From Bradyrhizobium sp. AZCC 1610 (GTDB lineage: Bacteria > Pseudomonadota > Alphaproteobacteria > Rhizobiales > Xanthobacteraceae): a DNA stretch of 64,000 bases. The position numbers and the translations under genes were made by a program. The notes under the pieces were generated by a model that worked only from the letters and a program-made list of their open reading frames with translations, ran no database searches and was not told the DNA's origin. The DNA is taken from NCBI RefSeq assembly GCF_036924515.1, contig NZ_JAZHRR010000001.1:6977001-7041000 (forward strand). The letters run 5' to 3'. Below are positions 57,565 to 64,000 of this stretch, piece after piece (position 1 is the first letter of the stretch; each line of letters starts with the position of its first letter).

Positions 57565-58758
57565 ATGCAAAGCAAAGCGGAGATCGACCAGATTCTGCGT
57601 CAGAAATGCGAGGCCAGGGAGATTCCCGGCGTGGTCGCGATGGCGGCGACCGGCAGCGAGGTGATTTATCAAGGCGCGTTCGGCAAGCGGGATCTTTCCA
57701 AGGACGATGCCATGACCGCCGACAGCGTGTTCTGGATCGCCTCCATGACGAAAGCGATCACGACCGCGGCCGGCATGCAGCTTGTCGAGCAAGGCAAGCT
57801 CTCCCTCGACGAGCCGATTGGCAAGCTGCTGCCCGATCTGGCCAACCCGCAGGTGCTGGAAGGTTTTGACGACAGCGGCGAGCCGAAGCTGCGCCCCGCC
57901 ACCAAGCCGATCACGCTGCGGCATCTGATGACCCACACCGCCGGCTTCTGCTACGAGATGTGGAACGGCGACATCGGGAAATACATGGAGAAGACCGGCA
58001 CGCCCGGCGTCATCTCCTGCCTGAACGCCGCGCTGACAACGCCACTCGCGAGCGACCCCGGCACGCGCTGGGAATACGGCACCAACATCGATTTTGTCGG
58101 CAAGGCGATCGAAGCGGTGAGCGGCAAGCGGCTCGATGTGTATTTGCACGAGAACATGTTCGCGCCGCTCAGCATGAACGACACCGCCTTCAAGATCACG
58201 GACTCGATGCGCCAGCGGCTGGTCGGCATGCATGCGCGCGGCGAGGACGGATCGCTGGCGCCGATGCCGTTCGAGCTCGAACAGGCGCCGGAATTTCATA
58301 TGGGCGGCGGCGGCCTTTACGGCACGGCGGCCGATTACATCACGTTCACCCAGATGATCCTCAACAACGGCCGCGGCAACGGCAACCAGGTGCTCAAGCC
58401 CGAGACGGTCGCACTGATGAGCCAGAACCACATCGGCGATCTCACCATGGGCAAGATGGTGACGGTGGCGCCGGTCTACACCAACGATGTCGATCTCTAT
58501 CCCGACATGGTGAAGAAGTGGGGCCTCTCCTTCCTGATCAACACCGCCAAAACGCCCGAGGGCCGCAGCGCCGGCAGCCTCGCCTGGGCCGGCCTCGCCA
58601 ACACCTATTTCTGGATCGATCCGGCGCGCAACGTCGCCGGCGTGATCCTGATGCAGCTGTTGCCGTTCGCCGACGCCAAGTGCCTGGAGGCTTTTGCAGG
58701 CTTCGAGCGCGGGGTCTATGCCGGGCTCGATGCCGGCAGCGGCCAGCGCGCGGCGTAA
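57565..58758 (+). CDS. Serine hydrolase, EstB-like (beta-lactamase fold)
   Basis: 397 residues without signal peptide. Ser60-x-x-Lys63 in SMTK, YGTN (YxN type) and HMGGGGL near the C-terminal third match the EstB/class C esterase group. The reaction is probably ester hydrolysis. GGAGGAG precedes ATG 57565. Confidence 0.92.
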   Translation: MQSKAEIDQILRQKCEAREIPGVVAMAATGSEVIYQGAFGKRDLSKDDAMTADSVFWIASMTKAITTAAGMQLVEQGKLSLDEPIGKLLPDLANPQVLEGFDDSGEPKLRPATKPITLRHLMTHTAGFCYEMWNGDIGKYMEKTGTPGVISCLNAALTTPLASDPGTRWEYGTNIDFVGKAIEAVSGKRLDVYLHENMFAPLSMNDTAFKITDSMRQRLVGMHARGEDGSLAPMPFELEQAPEFHMGGGGLYGTAADYITFTQMILNNGRGNGNQVLKPETVALMSQNHIGDLTMGKMVTVAPVYTNDVDLYPDMVKKWGLSFLINTAKTPEGRSAGSLAWAGLANTYFWIDPARNVAGVILMQLLPFADAKCLEAFAGFERGVYAGLDAGSGQRAA

Positions 58759-59708
58759 AATAGAGGAACGAGGGCGGCGCGGCGTTGCTTGGCGCGCCCT
58801 CGCCCCACTTACAGTCGTCATGCCCCGCGCATGCGGGGCATCCCGTCCGCCGGGGCCTATCGAATCCATCACTGGTGTCTCTGTCGTCATTGCGAGCGAA
58901 GCGAAGCAATCCATCGTGCGGCGCAAGGAAAGAATGGATTGCTTCGCTTCGCTCGCAATGACGGCTGTGATTGACGCACCTTCGACGGATGTAACGGCCG
59001 ACATGATTTCACGATCTCGCGGCATGAACTGCCCGAGGTTTGCATCTCGTTCGCCCTCCTTGGATAAAGAGGGCGCAGGGAAGACCGGGTGCGCGCTGCA
59101 CCCGCGGTCTCGTGTGCAATTGCGCAAAAAACGCGCACACGAGCATACAGGTCCAGCGGAGAGCATCCGGCCTTCCCTGCGCAATGGTTTTACGGCGTAC
59201 TTCGTGCTCTCCCCGGTGTGCGAATTCCTTTAGCCACCGTCATCCGCGGATTGATGGATGGGGCCTGCCCGGTCGGGCCGGCACATCCTCCGCGGACTTG
59301 ACACCAGCAACGGGTGCCAGGACCACACGACTTGGCCGTACGCGACACGCCCAACGCCAAGGGTCTCGACGGGCTTGGTACCCACCCGCCGAAGTCTGAC
59401 GAAGAGCGGCTTAGCATCGGTCGTCGGCGTGCCGTCCCTTCGCTCACGAACTCAAGAGAGCCCGCCCTGCGACGACGTTTGCGCGCCCGACGCTGCCGCG
59501 TCCACCGCACCCCGCCCCGCGTTCAGTGACGATCGCGAAACGCCCCTCTTGGGGGACGGGATACCGGAGGTTGTAAGGGTGATTTGGGGGAAACGAGAAG
59601 CGGATTATTTTTGCGGAAGATCGTTTTTTGATTTGCGCCGTCGGGCAAATCAGTGCTGGGGCGAGGGAGGTCGGCTGTCTCGGACGACGGTTGATTTGAG
59701 CGAGCACT
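58759..59708. other. 950-base repeat-filled gap
   Basis: Contains a hairpin ATGCCCCGC-GC-ATGCGGGGCAT (near 58820), the 58886-58962 inverted repeat, then about 59030-59560 of GC-rich sequence with no sustained frame (CGTTCGCCCTCCTTGGATAA, GTGCGCGCTGCACCCG), which I recall as a dispersed Bradyrhizobium intergenic sequence (unverified). TGATTTGC (59629-59636) and GCAAATCA (59645-59652) form another palindrome. Confidence 0.5.
58886..58962. repeat. Inverted-repeat element with 29-bp perfect arms, GTCATTGCGAG type
   Basis: 58886-58914 and 58934-58962 are exact inverted copies of 29 bases with a 19-base spacer. Same family as 24869-24950. Confidence 0.88.
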
Positions 59709-60638
59709 CTACTTTGGAAAGAGGTCAGTTACCTTCTTTGCTGCCATCAAACGTGCATACGTTGTGTAGCGCGGTCCTTGCATCGATCCTGACGGAGCGT
59801 CTGCAAATGGAATCGGATCAATCGGTTTTGCCGGTGCGGAGAAGTTTAATTTGTACTTGCCGTCTTCTCCGTAAGGTTCAATCGAGGCAACAGGCGCAAC
59901 GTGCGTTACCGCACTAACAGGATTGCTTTGATAGGCTGCAATATACTTGACCTTAGGAATCATGCCTCCACCAATACGAATAGCCCACCAAGCATTTTGA
60001 CGTAAGAAAACTTCCTCGAAGCCATCTTTCTGCGCAGGCACGATGACGGTATCCGGCTCATCAGTAACCTTCGGAGCCGCAGGCACAATCTCGCCCGAAG
60101 CATTTGGCGTGGCCACCGGCACCGGGATCTCAAATGCGCGCAATCCGACCAACGGCAACACCTGAAATATTTCCCTTAGAAACAGGTACGTATCAGCTTT
60201 GTCAGCTTCAGAAAGAGTCGGCTCTGTCGGAATGTTTCCGTTGTTGAGATGACTACGGCCTGCGAGCCGGGCCCGTGTAATAAGCATGTGTTCGAGCCAA
60301 GTAATATGCGCTCGGTTGAATCCACTATCAGTGGATTTCGTAACGAACGCAAAACCCCAGTCCCAGAAATCCTTCCCCGAGTAGTGGCTCTCGATACGAT
60401 CGAGCACTCCGTCGCCTTGACCAATGTACAACGTCGGCAGTTCCGCGTCGTCCGTCGCGTATCCGGAGAGGACGTAAACGCCCGCCCGCTGAAACTCTGG
60501 ACGAGCCTTAATATTGGGCCATTGCACTCGGGGAAACGTTATGGCGAGTCCCGTGGAAGCCATGCGATCGATTATTCTAACGCCCTCAGGGTCACCATCG
60601 GGCACGAAAATTCGTATTGTGAAACCGTCCGAAGGCAT
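59709..60638 (-). CDS. GIY-YIG nuclease family protein, 309 residues
   Basis: The N-terminal third holds a GIY-YIG-like domain: GVYVLSGYATDDAELPTLYIGQG (split here as GVYVL and LYIGQG), an Arg in DRIESHY, and a Glu in TWLEHMLI as metal ligand. It is preceded by a conserved-looking start (FTIRIFVPDGDPEGVRIIDRM). The C-terminal half has no recognised domain until an end region (GPRYTTYARLMAAKKVTDLF). Codons such as ATA, AGA and TTG are used more than in its neighbours, suggesting recent acquisition. It has no partner genes. A phage- or defence-related role is only a guess. Confidence 0.8.
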   Translation of the reverse strand: MPSDGFTIRIFVPDGDPEGVRIIDRMASTGLAITFPRVQWPNIKARPEFQRAGVYVLSGYATDDAELPTLYIGQGDGVLDRIESHYSGKDFWDWGFAFVTKSTDSGFNRAHITWLEHMLITRARLAGRSHLNNGNIPTEPTLSEADKADTYLFLREIFQVLPLVGLRAFEIPVPVATPNASGEIVPAAPKVTDEPDTVIVPAQKDGFEEVFLRQNAWWAIRIGGGMIPKVKYIAAYQSNPVSAVTHVAPVASIEPYGEDGKYKLNFSAPAKPIDPIPFADAPSGSMQGPRYTTYARLMAAKKVTDLFPK

Positions 60639-60685
60639 GGCGACAGCTCTTTTCCTGTCTCAAGCTAATACGAGTAGGCCGCTCC

Positions 60686-61687
60686 CTACACCGGCAACCC
60701 GTTCTGCCCCGCCAGCTCCTTCAGCGACACCTGCGGCCTTGCGCCGATGTGCTGGATCACCTCTGCCGCCGCCAGAGCCCCCAGCCGGCCGCACGTCTCG
60801 TGGCTGGCATCACGCACCAGGCCGAACAGGAAGCCAGCGGCGAACAGGTCGCCGGCGCCTGTGGTGTCGACGAGCTTTTGAATCGGGAAGGCCGGCACTG
60901 ATGTGACGCCGTCGGATGACACCACCACGCAGCCTTTTTCGCTGCGGGTGACGACGGCGAGCTTGGTGTCGAGGCGCAGCTGCTTCAGCGCACCATCGAA
61001 ATCCGAGGTCTGGTACAGCGAATGCAGCTCGGCCTCGTTGGCGAACACGAGATCGACCGTGCGTTTGCGCATCAGGTCGAGAAACTCGTCACGATAACGA
61101 TCCACGCAGAAGGAATCCGACAGCGTCAGTGCCACCTGGCGGCCGGCCGCGTGCGCAATGCTAGCTGCCTTGACGAAGGCTTCCTTGGCGTTCTTCGGAT
61201 CCCAGAGATAGCCTTCGAGATAAACGATGCGCGCGGCTGCGATCTGCGTTTCATCGATGTCCGATGGGTTAAGGTCCTGCGCGGCGCCGAGATAGGTGTT
61301 CATGGTGCGCTCGCCGTCCGGCGTCACCAGGATGTAGGAGCAGCCGGTGGCGGGTCCATCAGCGGCCGCCCTGGTCTCGAAGGCGACGCCGGCGGCTCTG
61401 ATATCGTGGCTGTAGAGGGTGCCGATCTGGTCGGCCTTGACCTTGCCGATGAAGGCGGCCCGCGCGCCGAAGCCGGCGACGCCGACGATGGTATTGGCGC
61501 AGGAGCCACCGGAGACTTCCGTGGCCGGGCCCATGTCGCGGTAGATCGAAATGGCGCGGGCCTCGTCGATCAGCGCCATGCCGCCCTTGGCCATGCCGTG
61601 CTGGCTAAGGAACTTCTCATCGGTTTGCGCGAAGACGTCGAAAATCGCATTGCCGATCCCGAGAACGTCGTATTTTGCGTCAGTCAT
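60686..61687 (-). CDS. PfkB family carbohydrate or nucleoside kinase (adenosine kinase-like)
   Basis: 333 residues of the ribokinase superfamily: GGSCANTIVGVAGFGARAAFIG and the catalytic DTTGAGDLFAAGF with its base Asp. The sequence resembles adenosine kinase-type members common in rhizobia, but the substrate cannot be fixed. ATG 61687. Monocistronic. Confidence 0.92.
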   Translation of the reverse strand: MTDAKYDVLGIGNAIFDVFAQTDEKFLSQHGMAKGGMALIDEARAISIYRDMGPATEVSGGSCANTIVGVAGFGARAAFIGKVKADQIGTLYSHDIRAAGVAFETRAAADGPATGCSYILVTPDGERTMNTYLGAAQDLNPSDIDETQIAAARIVYLEGYLWDPKNAKEAFVKAASIAHAAGRQVALTLSDSFCVDRYRDEFLDLMRKRTVDLVFANEAELHSLYQTSDFDGALKQLRLDTKLAVVTRSEKGCVVVSSDGVTSVPAFPIQKLVDTTGAGDLFAAGFLFGLVRDASHETCGRLGALAAAEVIQHIGARPQVSLKELAGQNGLPV

Positions 61688-61813
61688 TCATCCGTCCTGT
61701 TTACGGCTGTTTGCGCGAAGAAGCCGAGCGCGGCTAAGGCTGCGGCCTACCAGATCGGCCCCGCGCCAGCAAGGGAAGCGGGGGGCCGCTACCCACCATG
61801 CCGAAAGTCTTTC

Positions 61814-61901
61814 GTCATGGCCGGGCTTGTCCCGGCCATCCACGTCTTCGTCGCCGAGAGACCGTAAAGACGTGGATGCCCGGGACAAGCCCGGGCATGA
61901 C
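61814..61901. repeat. REPIN-like unit: two hairpin repeats in inverse orientation
   Basis: The left unit starts GTCATGGCCGGGCTTGTCCC and the right ends GGGCATGAC; both are hairpins around CTTGT/ACAAG, and GTCATGGCC-type left and right arms with ACGTCTT/AAGACGT cores are inverted copies with few differences. The design equals that of 38351-38713 without an internal gene. Confidence 0.8.
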
Positions 61902-61933
61902 GGGTTGGGCAAGCGGCTGCTATACACCCCGCA

Positions 61934-63478
61934 ATGATCCGCTCCTTTCTCACGGTATCCTCGGGAACGCTGGCCTCGCGGCTGCTGGGGTTCGTGCGCG
62001 ATTCGGCGCTGGCCGCGCTGCTCGGCGCGGGCGCCGCCGCGGATGCTTTCCTGGCGGCGTTTCAGCTGGTGAATGTCATCAGGCGGCTGTTGACCGAGGG
62101 CGGGCTGAACGCGGCGCTGGTACCGGCATGGCTGCGGGTGCGTGAAACCGATGGGGCTGTGGCAGCGGCGGCGTTCGCGGGGCGCGTGCTCGGCACGGTG
62201 ACAACAGCGTTGATCGCAGCCACAGCGGTGCTCGCGCTGGCGATGCCGCTTGTGATCACAGCGCTGGCGCCGGGGTTCTCGGGGCGCGAGACGCTGCAGC
62301 TCGCCACCGACAATGCGCGGCTGATGCTGCCGTACCTCGCCTTTGCAGGGCCAGTGACCGTGATGATGGCATTGTTGAACGCGCAAGGCCGTTTTGCGCT
62401 GACGGCGTTTTCGCCGCTGCTATTTAATATCGCGCTGATCGCGGTGATGGTCGTCCTGCTCGCCATACGGCCGGATGCGGTGCTATCAGCGCAAATCGTC
62501 GCCGCGACTGTCGGCATTGCCGGGCTGTTGCAGCTATCGGTGCTGGTGTTGCGCCGTGGCGGCAACATCGCCGGATCTTTGCGGATTTCGTTCGATGCGG
62601 AAATCCGCGGCTTCCTGGCCAAGGCCGCGCCCGGCATGATGGCGTCGAGCGCGCCGCAGCTGCTGATGGTGGCAGGCGCGATCATCGCGTCGTCGTCGCC
62701 GTCGGCGGTGTCGTGGCTCTATTTTGCAGGCCGCCTGGTCGAGCTGCCGCTCGGCATCGTCGGCGTCGCCATGGGCACGGTGCTGATCCCGGAATTGACG
62801 CGCGCGGTTCGGGCCGAGGATCGCGCCGCCGTGGCGCATGCGGAATCGCGCGGGCTTGAACTCGCGGTTGGGCTGGCGCTGCCGGCCACGCTCGGGCTGA
62901 TGGTGCTGAGCGAGCCAATCGTGCGGCTGTTGTTCGAGCATGGCGCCTTCACGGCTGATGACACGAAAGCCACCGCCCGCGCGCTGATGTGGCTGACGCT
63001 GGCGCTGCCGGCGCATGTGCTGATGAAAGCATTATCGCCGGCGTTCTTCGCGCGCGAGGATACGATGACGCCGCTGGTCGCAGCACTCAAGGGCGTGGTG
63101 CTGGCGATCGCTATCGCCTTCCTGCTCAGCCATTGGTACGGCACTGAGGGCATTGCGGCGGCGATTGCGCTTGGCGCGTGGAGCATGGCGTTCAGCCTGA
63201 TCCGCCGCGGCGCCGAGACGTTTGGATTCTCGATCGATGCAGAAGCGCGGCGGCGGCTGCCGCGCATCGCGCTATCAGCGCTCGCGATGGGCGCGCTGCT
63301 GTGGCTGGCGACGCGGTCGCTGCCGGCGCTCAGTTCGGACGCGCACGGGTTTGTGCAGGCCGTCCTGTGGCTTGCCGTGATAGCGGCGGGAATTGCGATT
63401 TACGGCCTGTTTCTGCGGCTTCTCCGCGTCACCGGCTGGCGCGAGGCGGTTAACGCCTTCAGGCAATCCAAGGTCTAG
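61934..63478 (+). CDS. murJ: Lipid II flippase MurJ
   Basis: 514 residues, 14 membrane segments. Moves lipid II across the inner membrane for cell-wall synthesis. The N-terminus (MIRSFLTVSSGTLASRLLGF; VRDSALAALLGAGAAADAFL) and charged loop residues match MurJ. It precedes trpS as is usual in Bradyrhizobium. Confidence 0.95.
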   Translation: MIRSFLTVSSGTLASRLLGFVRDSALAALLGAGAAADAFLAAFQLVNVIRRLLTEGGLNAALVPAWLRVRETDGAVAAAAFAGRVLGTVTTALIAATAVLALAMPLVITALAPGFSGRETLQLATDNARLMLPYLAFAGPVTVMMALLNAQGRFALTAFSPLLFNIALIAVMVVLLAIRPDAVLSAQIVAATVGIAGLLQLSVLVLRRGGNIAGSLRISFDAEIRGFLAKAAPGMMASSAPQLLMVAGAIIASSSPSAVSWLYFAGRLVELPLGIVGVAMGTVLIPELTRAVRAEDRAAVAHAESRGLELAVGLALPATLGLMVLSEPIVRLLFEHGAFTADDTKATARALMWLTLALPAHVLMKALSPAFFAREDTMTPLVAALKGVVLAIAIAFLLSHWYGTEGIAAAIALGAWSMAFSLIRRGAETFGFSIDAEARRRLPRIALSALAMGALLWLATRSLPALSSDAHGFVQAVLWLAVIAAGIAIYGLFLRLLRVTGWREAVNAFRQSKV

Positions 63479-63545
63479 CGGCTTGCGCGAATAGCCCCTG
63501 CGTGGCAAACGACAGCGCGAAACAGGCATCCTCGGGAAGCTGACT

Positions 63546-64000
63546 ATGGCTTTTGTTGAAAAAGTATTTTCCGGCGTTCAGCCGACGGGCAATCTGCATC
63601 TCGGCAATTACCTCGGCGCGATCGTCAACTTCGTGAAGATGCAGGAAACCCATGACTGCATCTATTGCGTCGTCGACATGCACGCGATCACGCAAGGCGT
63701 GGACGTCTGGGGCGGTCCGACGGAGCTTGCCCGCAACACGCGCGAGGTCACCGCGGCCTTCATCGCCGCCGGCATCGATCCGAACAAGCACATCGTGTTC
63801 AACCAGAGCCAGGTCGCCGGCCATGCCGAGCTGACCTGGATCTTCAATTGCGTGGCGCGGGTCGGCTGGCTCAGCCGCATGACGCAGTTCAAGGAGAAGG
63901 CCGGCAAGGACCGCGAGAACGCGTCCGTCGGGCTGTACGATTATCCGGTGCTGATGGCGGCGGATATTCTGCTCTATCGCGCCACGCATGTGCCTGTCGG
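63546..64000 (+). CDS. trpS: Tryptophanyl-tRNA synthetase, N-terminal part
   Basis: About 151 codons before the right edge. The class I HIGH-type motif [13 protein letters not shown] is at about 14-26 and further TrpRS-typical stretches ([37 protein letters not shown]) follow. Charges tRNA-Trp. ATG 63546; the remaining half, including the KMSKS motif, is outside the window. Confidence 0.97.
   Translation, partial: MAFVEKVFSGVQPTGNLHLGNYLGAIVNFVKMQETHDCIYCVVDMHAITQGVDVWGGPTELARNTREVTAAFIAAGIDPNKHIVFNQSQVAGHAELTWIFNCVARVGWLSRMTQFKEKAGKDRENASVGLYDYPVLMAADILLYRATHVPV

Noticed and set aside
57328..59184. Minus-strand open frame of about 618 codons
   Set aside because: Antisense to a clear serine hydrolase and runs through palindromic repeats.

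Overview
The window is a 64 kb, high-GC chromosomal segment that looks like Bradyrhizobium or a close relative (Alphaproteobacteria, Nitrobacteraceae). The support is the gene order rpsT-dnaA-dnaN-recF-gyrB-murA and murJ-trpS, a DUF3551 gene, orphan tripartite-tricarboxylate (Bug) binding proteins, and several palindromic intergenic repeats of the kind common in that genus. This is an inference from protein resemblance and gene order; no database was searched.

Layout. 1-3271: a TRAP transporter (dctPQM, cut by the left edge) facing a divergent GntR/FCD regulator, with a perfect inverted repeat between them. 3340-8120: a tRNA-Arg(CCG) followed by what looks like an acquired cassette: divergent merR, then merB, merA, a SnoaL-like protein, an F420-reductase-like NADP oxidoreductase and a truncated LysR gene. 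8395-11846: a small conserved protein, a PCuAC-like protein with altered copper ligands, a His-rich outer-membrane protein, and a toxin-antitoxin pair whose toxin frame is broken. 11895-20475: a chemoreceptor, a racemase-like protein, and an RpiR-controlled amino-acid ABC transport and aminotransferase locus with no ATPase gene. 20774-33417: mostly small metabolic or stress genes (DUF1428, DUF899, ArsR/SRPBCC pair, DUF3551, two orphan Bug proteins, VOC protein, acyl-CoA ligase, HD-GYP protein, hydrolases, Wza-like lipoprotein, msrA).

33549-45408 is the replication core: rpsT, a 1.27 kb non-coding stretch with a DnaA box and a cluster of GANTC (CcrM) sites, dnaA, dnaN, recF, gyrB and a murA. 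It is interrupted twice: by a 363-bp element between dnaN and recF (a broken GIY-YIG endonuclease gene bracketed by perfect 31-bp inverted repeats), and by a decayed acyltransferase gene between recF and gyrB. The MurA has Asp where the family normally has the fosfomycin-sensitive Cys.

45459-64000: MATE exporter with DUF2867, MmgE/PrpD protein, two serine hydrolases, AraC regulator, GNAT, pirin, purC, crotonase-like protein, succinate-semialdehyde dehydrogenase, a repeat-filled gap, a compositionally unusual 309-residue GIY-YIG protein, a PfkB kinase, murJ, and the start of trpS. The most interesting items are the repeat-bracketed GIY-YIG element and its relation to the other palindromic repeats, the transporter-less mer operon beside a tRNA, the Asp-type MurA, the toxin-antitoxin operator that covers the toxin start codon, and the GANTC cluster upstream of dnaA.
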